Below are positions 1-5,789 of a stretch of DNA of 6,328 bases, in pieces (the stretch's first letter is position 1; every line of letters starts with the position of its first letter). The notes beneath the pieces are model-generated. The model was not told where the DNA came from, ran no database searches, and was given only the letters and a program-made list of their open reading frames with translations. Position numbers and translations under genes: made by a program. This DNA comes from Robiginitomaculum sp. (lineage in GTDB: Bacteria; Pseudomonadota; Alphaproteobacteria; Caulobacterales; Maricaulaceae), in NCBI GenBank assembly GCA_016765255.1, contig JAESQI010000077.1, positions 1 through 6,328 on the forward strand, given 5' to 3'.

Positions 1-243
1 ACCGCCCTGGACGACATCCCGGTTCTGGCTGTAACAGAAGACGAGGAATTCGACCTAAAACAAGGACGGGTAATCCTCGTTCACCCTAGCAAATTTGCTG
101 AACTTAGGGCCAGTTTCCGCCCCCGACACATCGGGGATTTGGACGCCAGTCGCTACGTTTTAGCAAAACAGGGCGAACGCTGCATTGCTCTTTGTGAAGC
201 ACGCGCCGGGCACTTACGCCCCAAGCGCGTATTTAATATTTGA
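1..243 (+). CDS. truB: tRNA pseudouridine(55) synthase TruB, C-terminal 80 residues (5' end outside window)
   Basis: The open frame enters from the left edge and ends at TGA 241-243. Its 80 residues open with TALDDIPVLAVTEDEEFDLKQ and close with GHLRPKRVFNI. Alphaproteobacterial TruB proteins characteristically end this way: an LDDIP segment, a 'xLxQG' strand, a small beta-rich C-terminal RNA-binding domain and a terminal RPxRVFN. TruB isomerises U55 of the T-loop of elongator tRNAs to pseudouridine in the cytoplasm. The catalytic aspartate lies in the missing N-terminal part, so activity cannot be judged here. The gene sits 21 nt upstream of rpsO in the same orientation, the usual truB-rpsO arrangement, so co-transcription is likely. 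No terminator is seen between them. The identification rests on the tail motif plus gene order. Confidence 0.9.
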   Translation, partial: TALDDIPVLAVTEDEEFDLKQGRVILVHPSKFAELRASFRPRHIGDLDASRYVLAKQGERCIALCEARAGHLRPKRVFNI

Positions 244-264
244 TGATAGAAAAAAGGAAATACG

Positions 265-534
265 ATGTCGATCACTCCCCAGCGCAAATCCGCGCTCGTA
301 GCTGAATACGCCCAATCTGAAGGCGATACAGGTTCACCAGAAGTACAAGTTGCGATCCTCACCGAACGCATTATTAATCTGACCGAACATTTTAAAACCA
401 ATAAAAAAGATAATCATTCCCGCCGTGGCCTTATGGCTATGGTGAGCCAAAGACGTTCTTTACTGGATTATCTCAACAAGAAAGATAGCGCTCGCTATCA
501 AGACCTAATCAAGAAATTGGGACTGCGCCGCTAA
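265..534 (+). CDS. rpsO: 30S ribosomal protein S15
   Basis: This 89-residue protein has the exact usual S15 length. It carries family hallmarks throughout: DTGSPEVQVAILTERI at residues 21-36, the rRNA-contacting HSRRGLMAMVSQRRSLLDYL at 51-70, and a basic C-terminus LIKKLGLRR. S15 binds the central domain of 16S rRNA (helices 20-22) early in 30S assembly. The start is ATG 265, preceded by an AAAGGAAA Shine-Dalgarno-like run at 253-260; no alternative in-frame start fits. It lies 21 nt after truB and is followed within about 25 nt by an intrinsic terminator. In E. coli S15 represses its own translation through a leader pseudoknot; the 21-nt gap here shows no obvious equivalent, so autoregulation is not claimed. 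Confidence 0.98.
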   Translation: MSITPQRKSALVAEYAQSEGDTGSPEVQVAILTERIINLTEHFKTNKKDNHSRRGLMAMVSQRRSLLDYLNKKDSARYQDLIKKLGLRR

Positions 535-555
535 GCGGACATTCCAAAAACCGAG

Positions 556-579
556 AGGTCGCCATGGGGGCGGCCTTTT
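556..579 (+). terminator. Intrinsic terminator after rpsO
   Basis: GGTCGCC (557-563) pairs with GGCGGCC (569-575) as a 7-bp stem with one G-U pair and a 5-nt loop. A short U-tract, TTTT, follows at 576-579 and A556 can extend the stem. The U-tract is only four bases before a C, so termination may be incomplete and allow some read-through into pnp, as in E. coli where rpsO-pnp read-through transcripts exist. Confidence 0.75.
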
Positions 580-580
580 C

Positions 581-607
581 GCGTATCTGGAAACCAATAA
601 GATACGC
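581..607 (+). repeat. 7-bp inverted repeat between rpsO terminator and pnp leader
   Basis: GCGTATC (581-587) and GATACGC (601-607) are perfectly complementary across a 13-nt gap, which itself contains a small TGG-AAA-CCA mini-stem (588-596). No T-run follows, so it is not a second terminator. It could be an RNA hairpin on read-through transcripts or a DNA site near the pnp promoter. No convincing -35/-10 pair was found by eye between 580 and 640. Confidence 0.5.
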
Positions 608-636
608 ATTAGTAAGAAAGAGGTAGTTTTAAGTAA

Positions 637-734
637 AGCGAGGTTTAAATAAACCTTCGCTCCGTGCCAGCGCAAGGTTTTGGCAAAGCCAAAACCGAGA
701 AGCGCGTGAACGGACGCTAAGCTTAGGCTTAGCG
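637..734 (+). promoter_or_regulatory. Structured pnp 5' leader: three hairpins, candidate RNase III/PNPase autoregulatory element
   Basis: Three stems are legible. (1) At 637-661, AGCGA plus GGTTT pairs with AAACC plus TCGCT, about 10 bp with one bulged T at 656 and an AAAT loop. (2) At 661-714, TCCGT (661-665) pairs with ACGGA (710-714), GCGC (670-673) with GCGC (702-705), and GGTTTTGGC (676-684) with GCCAAAACC (688-696) around an AAA loop; that is 18 bp split by two internal loops. (3) At 715-734, CGCTAAGC pairs perfectly with GCTTAGCG around TTAG. Stems 2 and 3 abut at 714/715 and could stack; stems 1 and 2 share base 661. The array ends 36 nt before the chosen pnp start. In E. coli, RNase III cuts a long stem in the pnp leader and PNPase then degrades the product to repress its own translation. 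The equivalent role here is inferred from position and structure only. Confidence 0.6.
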
Positions 735-760
735 GAAATCAAAAATTACCTTTATATGAA

Positions 761-765
761 AGAAG
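761..765 (+). promoter_or_regulatory. Weak purine-rich RBS that favours the pnp start at 771
   Basis: AGAAG lies 5 nt before ATG 771, inside a purine-rich run from 759 to 769. The in-frame upstream ATG at 756 is preceded by TTACCTTTAT, which has no Shine-Dalgarno character. The PNPase family normally begins with the MF-(D/N)-(I/K)... segment that starts at 771, so the five extra residues MKEEN are judged not to be part of the protein. Confidence 0.6.
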
Positions 766-770
766 AAAAT

Positions 771-2897
771 ATGTTTAATAAACACACAGTAGAAATCGAG
801 TGGGCTGGACAGCCTCTCATATTAGAAACCGGCGGCATGGCCCGCCAAGCAGACGGCGCAGTGCTGGCGACTTACGGCGAAACCGTACTCCTCGCCACCG
901 TATGTGCGGCCCGCAAACCCAACCCGAATGTGGATTTTTTTCCACTCACAGTAAATTTTCAAGAACGTTTTTACGCCACTGGTAAAGTGCCTGGTGGGTA
1001 TTTCAAACGCGAAGGCCGCCCGACAGAGCGCGAGACACTGATCTCTCGCCTAACCGACCGTCCACTGCGTCCTTTGTTTGTCAAAGGCTTTAAAAACGAA
1101 ACACAAGTGATCATTACCGTACTCCAACACGACATGGAAAACGAACCTGACGTACTGGGTATGATCGCAGCTTCTGCGGCCATTACTTTGGCAGGCTTGC
1201 CGTTCATGGGCCCAATTGCTGCGGCGCGGATTGCCTATATTGACGGTGATTATGTCTTGCAACCAACTTTGTCTGATATGGAAAATTCCGATCTTGACCT
1301 TGTTGTTGCAGGTACACAAGACGCCGTGATGATGGTGGAAAGTGAAGCTAAGGAACTTAGCGAAGAAATTATGCTCGGCGCCGTTGCGGCGGCTCACGAA
1401 GGTTTCCAGCCTGTGATTGACGCCATTATTGAATTGGCTGAACTTGCGGCCAAAGAGCCTTGGGATTTCACGGCTCCTGATAATAGCGCGCCTAAGAAAC
1501 TCGTTGCTAAATTGCTCGAAAAAGATATCGCCAAAGCCTATAAGAAAACCGATAAAATGGAACGCCAAGATGAATTACGTCTTGCCCGTGACAAGGGCGC
1601 TGAGTTAATTGCTTCTGACGACAACCCTGACGGCATGAGCTCAAATCTATTTGGCGAATGTTTCAAATCTGTTGAAAGCGCGGTTGTTCGTTCATCCGTT
1701 CTTAAAACCAAGAAACGGATTGATGGTCGTAAGCTTGATCAAGTTCGCCAAATTGTTGGTGAAGTCGGAATGCTTCCCCGTACACACGGTTCGGCCCTAT
1801 TTACACGCGGCGAAACGCAAGCTCTTTGTGTCGCTACACTCGGTACATCAGAAGACGAACAATTTGTTGACCAGCTCACCGGCACGATTAAAAACAAATT
1901 CATGCTGCATTATAACTTCCCACCCTATTGCGTTGGTGAAGCGCGTTTCTTGCGCGGCACATCAAGACGTGAATATGGTCATGGTAAACTGGCGCAACGT
2001 GCTCTCGCTGCTGTGCTCCCGAGCAATGAAGATTTCCCGTATACCATCCGCCTTGTTTCCGAAATTATGGAATCAAATGGTTCGTCGTCTATGGCAACCG
2101 TATGTGGTTGCTCATTAGCTATGATGGACGCAGGTGTGCCGCTTAAGCGCCCTGTATCTGGGATTGCTATGGGTCTGATTAAGGACGGCGATAAAATCGC
2201 AATCCTTTCTGATATTCTCGGCGACGAAGATCATCTCGGCGATATGGACTTTAAAGTGGCAGGCACATCCGAAGGCATTACGTCATTGCAAATGGACATT
2301 AAAGTCGCAGGCATTACCCAAGACATTATGAAAGACGCTCTGACCCAAGCTCTTGATGGCCGTATTCATATCTTGGACGAAATGAATAAAGCCCTCGAAG
2401 GTGCTCGCGAAGAAGTTGGTGAATTTGCTCCGCGTATCGTTACCATCAAAATCCCAGTCGACAAAATCCGCGACGTGATTGGGACGGGCGGTAAAGTCAT
2501 CCGCGAAATCGTTGAAGTTACTGGCGCTCGCGTTAGTGTCGAAGACGACGGTACGATCAAACTTGCCTCTAATGACGCCGCCTCTATTGACGCCGCCAAA
2601 GAGTGGATAATTGGCCTTACGGCTGAGCCAGAAGAAGGCGTGATTTATACGGGTAAAGTCGTAAAAGTTATGGATTTTGGCGCGTTCGTCAATTTCTTTG
2701 GCAAAAAAGACGGTCTTGTCCACGTTTCCCAAATTGCAACAGAGCGCGTTAATCACCCATCTGATTACGTCAAAGAAGGCGACGAAGTTAAAGTTAAGTT
2801 GATGGGCTTTGATAATAGAGGCAAAGTCCGCCTGTCCATGAAAGTCGTCGACCAAGAAACTGGCGAAGAAATTGAACAAGGCAAAAAAGAAGACTAA
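771..2897 (+). CDS. pnp: Polyribonucleotide nucleotidyltransferase (PNPase)
   Basis: The protein has 708 residues from the ATG at 771 (713 from the in-frame ATG at 756), the normal full PNPase length. PNPase is a trimeric cytoplasmic 3'-5' exoribonuclease that phosphorolyses RNA to nucleoside diphosphates and can add tails in reverse. Visible domains are a first RNase PH domain (about 10-145), a linking helical domain (about 240-320), and a catalytic second RNase PH domain (about 325-545). A KH domain follows around IRDVIGTGGKVIREI (566-580, GxxG loop 571-574), then an S1 domain (about 622-691, KVVKVMDFGAFVNFFGKKDG). Active-site elements are intact: TSRRE (397-401) with H404, ESNGSSS (434-440), and GDEDHLGDMD (484-493) supplying the metal/phosphate aspartates D485 and D491. 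The C-terminus is a short acidic tail after S1, with no long RNase E-type extension. It is preceded by a structured leader and followed by a strong terminator. Confidence 0.97.
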   Translation: MFNKHTVEIEWAGQPLILETGGMARQADGAVLATYGETVLLATVCAARKPNPNVDFFPLTVNFQERFYATGKVPGGYFKREGRPTERETLISRLTDRPLRPLFVKGFKNETQVIITVLQHDMENEPDVLGMIAASAAITLAGLPFMGPIAAARIAYIDGDYVLQPTLSDMENSDLDLVVAGTQDAVMMVESEAKELSEEIMLGAVAAAHEGFQPVIDAIIELAELAAKEPWDFTAPDNSAPKKLVAKLLEKDIAKAYKKTDKMERQDELRLARDKGAELIASDDNPDGMSSNLFGECFKSVESAVVRSSVLKTKKRIDGRKLDQVRQIVGEVGMLPRTHGSALFTRGETQALCVATLGTSEDEQFVDQLTGTIKNKFMLHYNFPPYCVGEARFLRGTSRREYGHGKLAQRALAAVLPSNEDFPYTIRLVSEIMESNGSSSMATVCGCSLAMMDAGVPLKRPVSGIAMGLIKDGDKIAILSDILGDEDHLGDMDFKVAGTSEGITSLQMDIKVAGITQDIMKDALTQALDGRIHILDEMNKALEGAREEVGEFAPRIVTIKIPVDKIRDVIGTGGKVIREIVEVTGARVSVEDDGTIKLASNDAASIDAAKEWIIGLTAEPEEGVIYTGKVVKVMDFGAFVNFFGKKDGLVHVSQIATERVNHPSDYVKEGDEVKVKLMGFDNRGKVRLSMKVVDQETGEEIEQGKKED

Positions 2898-2904
2898 ATA
2901 CATT

Positions 2905-2930
2905 TGTCATTCCAGACTTGATCTGGAATC
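2905..2930 (+). repeat. REP-like palindrome (GTCATTCC...GGAATC type)
   Basis: ATTCCAGA (2909-2916) pairs perfectly with TCTGGAAT (2922-2929) around CTTGA, flanked by TGTC on the left and C on the right. The pattern GTCATTCC-N-GACTTGATC-N-GGAATC resembles palindromes I know to be scattered between genes in many alphaproteobacteria, including Rickettsiales-type elements. It lies between pnp's stop and its terminator and is followed by A's rather than T's, so it is not itself a terminator on the + strand. Only one copy is present in this window, so repeat status is an inference. Confidence 0.55.
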
Positions 2931-2940
2931 AAAAAATTAT

Positions 2941-2977
2941 AACCCGCACTTGGCAACAGGTGCGGGTTTTTTATTTT
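2941..2977 (+). terminator. Intrinsic terminator after pnp (possibly bidirectional)
   Basis: AACCCGCAC (2941-2949) pairs perfectly with GTGCGGGTT (2960-2968), a 9-bp GC-rich stem with a 10-nt loop. It is followed by T's at 2967-2972 and again at 2974-2977. It ends pnp transcription. Read on the minus strand, the same hairpin is followed by TATAATTTTTT, so it may also stop the convergent oxidase operon. No other hairpin with a T-run was found between 2978 and 3092 for that operon. Confidence 0.9.
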
Positions 2978-3092
2978 GGCAAGCATTGAGTTCGCGGCGG
3001 GTTTCTCCTCCATTGCAAACATTATAAAGTAGAATGATATTGTTTAGGTTGGTATTGATTGGGGGATTGCACCGCCCGTTCGGAGCGTCGCT

Positions 3093-3209
3093 TTACAAAC
3101 CAATTGCAAGCCTAATGCCATACCCGACAATGGTGAGGGTTAAAAACCCTGCAAGCCAAAGTCCAATAAACCATAGCCATTTTTTATATAGCGGGGGGTT
3201 ACCTCTCAT
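3093..3209 (-). CDS. DUF2474-like small membrane protein, third gene of cytochrome bd (CIO-type) operon
   Basis: ATG at 3209-3207 overlaps the cydB stop by one base (TAATG). The frame runs 38 codons to TAA at 3095-3093. The product is MRGNPPLYKKWLWFIGLWLA followed by GFLTLTIVGYGIRLAIGL: a short basic N-terminus, one hydrophobic helix (about 11-31), then an arginine-containing tail. This matches the pattern of DUF2474 proteins, tiny single-span proteins encoded straight after cyanide-insensitive-oxidase subunit II and analogous to CydX/CbdX. CydX binds CydA near the hemes and stabilises the oxidase; the same role is inferred here. A GAGGG Shine-Dalgarno (3219-3223) lies 9 nt upstream, inside cydB. 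The gene is below the usual ORF length cut-off and easily missed. I recognise the family by WxxGLWLAG and RL near the C-terminus plus context, not by a search. Confidence 0.85.
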   Translation of the reverse strand: MRGNPPLYKKWLWFIGLWLAGFLTLTIVGYGIRLAIGL

Positions 3210-4210
3210 TAGTGATAACCCTCGCCCGGTTTAACTTTGCCCCTAAACACCCAATAAGAATATCCAGTATACATAAAAATAAGCGGTAAAAATATCACGG
3301 CGCCGATGAGCATAAACCCAAGGCTCGAATCAGGAGCGGCGGCCTGTGCCACTGTTACAGCACGCGGGACCACATAGGGGAAAATACTAATACCAAGCCC
3401 CGCATATGACAGTACGAATAGGCCCAACGCCAAAGGAAATGGACGGTAGTCATTGCGGCGCTTTAAGTTCACATAAATGCGCCACGCCAGAAGTGCTGCA
3501 AGGATTGGCACGGGCGATAAATACAGTAATGTCGGCATTTTGAACCAGCGAGCATATATGTCTGGCGATAAAAACGGCGTCCATAAACTAACAATAGCCG
3601 TGAGAACCATCACAATCAGCATGAGTGGCAAAGACATTTTATACAAGCGGTCTCGCAATTCGCCTTCGGTTTTCATGATGAGCCACATCGCACCTAAAAA
3701 GGCATACCCAAACACAAGCGCCGTCCCTGTAAACAGACTAAACGGGGTCAGCCAATCAAACCAGCCACCGCTATAGGCACGGCCTTCGACTTCAATACCT
3801 TGGACGAAAGCGCCCAAGACAATGCCTTGAGAAAATGTGGCCAACAGAGACCCGCCAAAAAAACCTGCGTCCCATATTTTCTCGTGGGCGGGGTCGCGCC
3901 AACGAAATTCGAACGAGACACCCCTAAAAATAAGCCCAAACAGCATAAGGAAAATAGGCACATATAAAGCGGGCATAACAATAGCATAAGCCAAAGGAAA
4001 TGCCGCCAATAGCCCGCCGCCACCCAAAACCAGCCACGTCTCATTACCGTCCCATACTGGCGCAACGGTGTTCATAGCTGTGCTGCGCTCATCGCCTTTT
4101 TTAAAAAATGGATATAAAATTCCGATGCCTAAATCAAACCCATCGAGGATTACATATATCAAGATAACCAGCGCCAAAAGCCCGGCCCAAATTGTTGGAA
4201 GATCAAACAT
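3209..4210 (-). CDS. cydB: Cytochrome bd-type (CIO-like) quinol oxidase subunit II
   Basis: The 333-residue polytopic membrane protein is nearer the length of CioB-type subunits than the 379 residues of E. coli CydB. Family signatures are DGFDLGIG (23-30) in the first helix, PVWDGNETWLVLGGGGLLAAFPLAYA (51-76), and RGVSFEFRWRD (96-106). About eight to nine hydrophobic helices can be read, with basic loops such as NLKRRNDYRP (248-257). Subunit II carries no heme; it pairs with CydA to form the quinol:O2 oxidoreductase in the cytoplasmic membrane. ATG 4210 overlaps the cydA stop as TAATG and has a near-consensus AAGGAGG at 4218-4224, spaced 7 nt. The gene is followed by the DUF2474-like gene with the same one-base overlap. 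No frameshift or missing segment is seen. Confidence 0.96.
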   Translation of the reverse strand: MFDLPTIWAGLLALVILIYVILDGFDLGIGILYPFFKKGDERSTAMNTVAPVWDGNETWLVLGGGGLLAAFPLAYAIVMPALYVPIFLMLFGLIFRGVSFEFRWRDPAHEKIWDAGFFGGSLLATFSQGIVLGAFVQGIEVEGRAYSGGWFDWLTPFSLFTGTALVFGYAFLGAMWLIMKTEGELRDRLYKMSLPLMLIVMVLTAIVSLWTPFLSPDIYARWFKMPTLLYLSPVPILAALLAWRIYVNLKRRNDYRPFPLALGLFVLSYAGLGISIFPYVVPRAVTVAQAAAPDSSLGFMLIGAVIFLPLIFMYTGYSYWVFRGKVKPGEGYH

Positions 4211-5610
4211 TACGCATCCTCCTTATCCGCTTGCGCCGACAAAACGCTATCAAGGCCAATAGGATGGTCGCTGGCTATGGGGGTTTGGCCAGGCGTTGGC
4301 GGCGCGGCCATCATCCGCAATATATAATAAATACCAAATCCAAAGACGACAAAATAAACCACGACAAAAATGGCAAGAGATGTGGCCACGGCGGGCACTT
4401 CAACAGGAGAGACTGACTCACTTGTCCGCAGCAAGCCGTAAACCGTATAAGGCTGCCGCCCAACCTCCGTCACCGTCCAGCCCGCAATCACCGCGATGAA
4501 ACCTGACGGGGCCATTAGCACAGCAATTTTATGAAACAGGGATGCCGTATAGAGTTTCTTGCGCCAACGGAGCCATACACTATACAGCCCCATGAGCGCC
4601 ATGAGCGTCCCGAGGCCCACCATGATCCGAAACGCCCAAAACACAATCAGTGAATTAGGCCTGTCTTCTTTGGGGAACGCTTTCAGCCCGACAACTTCGC
4701 CGTCCAGATGATGGGTGAGAATTAGCGACCCAAGCTTGGGAATTTCAATTGTGTATTTGGTTTTTTCTGCTTCCATATCTAGAATGCCAAACAAGATCAG
4801 CGGCGCGCCTTTTTGGGTTTCAAAATGCCCTTCCATAGCGGCGATTTTCGCAGGCTGATGCTCCATAGTATTAAGGCCGTGCATATCGCCAATGAAGATT
4901 TGCATGGGCGCGACGATGGCAGCCATCCACATGGCCATGGAAAACATAAGCCTTGCGCCTTCGCTTGGTTTATCGCGAAGTAAATGCCACGCGCCAACCG
5001 CGTCGACCACAAAAGCTGTGGTTAGATAAGCGGCGGTTACCATATGCACAAGCCGGTAGGGAAAGGACGGATTGAAAACAATTTCAAACCAATTTTCAGG
5101 CACAAATTGCCCGACTTCATTAATGCTATATCCTGCTGGGGTTTGCATCCAGCTATTGGCCGACAATATCCAAAACGCCGAAAAGAACGTGCCGATAGCC
5201 ACCATCAAGGTCGCCGTGAAATGCAGTTTCTTACCAACTTTGGTCAAGCCAAACAGCATAATGCCGAGAAAGCCAGCCTCTAGGAAAAATGCTGACAACA
5301 CTTCATAGGCAAGCAGTGGGCCTAATATTGGCCCGGTTTTGTCGGAAAACACACTCCAATTGGTACCAAATTCATAGGACATGACAATCCCCGACACCAC
5401 GCGCATAGCAAAGACAACCGCAAATATTTTTATCCAATATTTAAACAACCGGATATAAATTTGCTTTCCAGTTTTAAGCCACAACCCTTCAAGCACAGCC
5501 AGATAGCTAGCCAAGCCGATGGTAAATGACGGGAAAAGAATATGAACCCCAATCGTCCAAGAAAACTGCAAGCGCGCCAATAATAATGCGGTTGTATCTA
5601 CAGTGTCCAT
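4210..5610 (-). CDS. cydA: Cytochrome bd-type quinol oxidase subunit I, short Q-loop (CIO-like) class
   Basis: The 466-residue heme-bearing subunit oxidises quinol at the periplasmic face and reduces O2 to water. Residues matching E. coli CydA ligands are present: H23 (LQFSWTIGVHILF, cf. H19), E103 and E111 (EVLSAFFLEAGF, cf. E99/E107), H189 (YRLVHM, cf. H186), and M330 (FWAFRIMVGLG, cf. M393). The quinol-site K255 and E260 (QPAKIAAMEGHFET, cf. K252/E257) are also there. GWTVTEVGRQPYTVYGLLRT spans 377-396. From E260 to M330 is 70 residues against 136 in E. coli, so the Q-loop is the short type seen in CioA, for which cyanide resistance is reported. Nine or so membrane helices are evident and the C-terminal tail is hydrophilic (437-466). 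ATG 5610 is the only sensible start; its RBS (GTGAG, about 10 nt upstream) is weak compared with that of cydB. No cydDC lies in the window. Confidence 0.96.
   Translation of the reverse strand: MDTVDTTALLLARLQFSWTIGVHILFPSFTIGLASYLAVLEGLWLKTGKQIYIRLFKYWIKIFAVVFAMRVVSGIVMSYEFGTNWSVFSDKTGPILGPLLAYEVLSAFFLEAGFLGIMLFGLTKVGKKLHFTATLMVAIGTFFSAFWILSANSWMQTPAGYSINEVGQFVPENWFEIVFNPSFPYRLVHMVTAAYLTTAFVVDAVGAWHLLRDKPSEGARLMFSMAMWMAAIVAPMQIFIGDMHGLNTMEHQPAKIAAMEGHFETQKGAPLILFGILDMEAEKTKYTIEIPKLGSLILTHHLDGEVVGLKAFPKEDRPNSLIVFWAFRIMVGLGTLMALMGLYSVWLRWRKKLYTASLFHKIAVLMAPSGFIAVIAGWTVTEVGRQPYTVYGLLRTSESVSPVEVPAVATSLAIFVVVYFVVFGFGIYYILRMMAAPPTPGQTPIASDHPIGLDSVLSAQADKEDA
4218..4224 (-). promoter_or_regulatory. 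Strong internal RBS for cydB
   Basis: AAGGAGG on the minus strand sits 7 nt before the cydB ATG and inside the last codons of cydA. Near-consensus complementarity to the 16S 3' end together with the TAATG overlap suggests independent reinitiation and balanced synthesis of the two subunits. Confidence 0.85.
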
Positions 5611-5632
5611 TACGTTTACTCACTTTTTCTAA

Positions 5633-5659
5633 ATGCTAACATAGTACATATACTAACAT
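5633..5659 (-). promoter_or_regulatory. Direct repeat in cydA leader, candidate regulator site
   Basis: On the minus strand ATGTTAGTAT (5659-5650) and ATGTTAGCAT (5642-5633) match at 9 of 10 bases with a 17-bp period. They lie 23 to 49 nt before the cydA start. Between them, TAGTA-CATA-TACTA (5642-5655, plus strand) is a short inverted repeat. No known box (Fnr, NsrR, RirA) is matched by eye. Regulatory function is inferred from repetition and position. Confidence 0.35.
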
Positions 5660-5667
5660 TCATATAG

Positions 5668-5683
5668 ACTATTTTATAATAGT
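5668..5683 (-). promoter_or_regulatory. 16-bp palindrome upstream of cydA, operator and/or -10 region candidate
   Basis: ACTATT (5668-5673) and AATAGT (5678-5683) are perfect inverted repeats around TTAT, centred about 65 nt upstream of the cydA ATG. The centre reads TATAAA on the minus strand, a plausible -10, and TATAAT on the plus strand. No good -35 is visible at the right spacing, which would suit an activator-dependent promoter. The whole stretch 5641-5700 is much richer in AT than the flanking genes. Confidence 0.4.
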
Positions 5684-5789
5684 TCTAATAAAAAAGTGGC
5701 TGATTGTTACATGCATACAAGAACCGCTCCAAATGACTACTCCCGCCCCCAAGGCAGTCTACTCCCATTTTAAATATACCAAGCCCGCC

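Noticed and set aside
535..770. A small RNA gene in the rpsO-pnp gap, like E. coli SraG
   Set aside because: Position is suggestive, but no promoter-terminator pair defining a separate transcript could be read on either strand; a structured pnp leader explains the stems better.
2283..2903. 206-residue open frame on the minus strand opposite pnp
   Set aside because: It lies wholly antisense to a strongly conserved PNPase frame, its product resembles no family I know, and the openness follows from pnp codon bias. The 172-residue antisense frame at 1050-1568 is rejected for the same reasons.
2894..3013. 39-residue minus-strand frame starting at ATG 3013 and ending inside the pnp 3' end
   Set aside because: It runs through the pnp terminator hairpin and the palindrome, has no RBS, and its product has no membrane or family character.
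3068..3092. Possible terminator directly after the DUF2474-like gene
   Set aside because: The best stem (CGC-CC/GG-GCG on the minus strand) has five pairs with a bulge and no T-run.
3034..3234. 66-residue plus-strand frame
   Set aside because: It is antisense to the DUF2474-like gene and the end of cydB, has no RBS, and shows no family features.
5735..5766. CTACTCCC repeated with a 22-bp period downstream of the VOC gene (5737-5744 and 5759-5766)
   Set aside because: Only two 8-bp copies occur. The interval allows a weak GACT/AGTC stem but there is no T-run, so neither terminator nor array can be supported.
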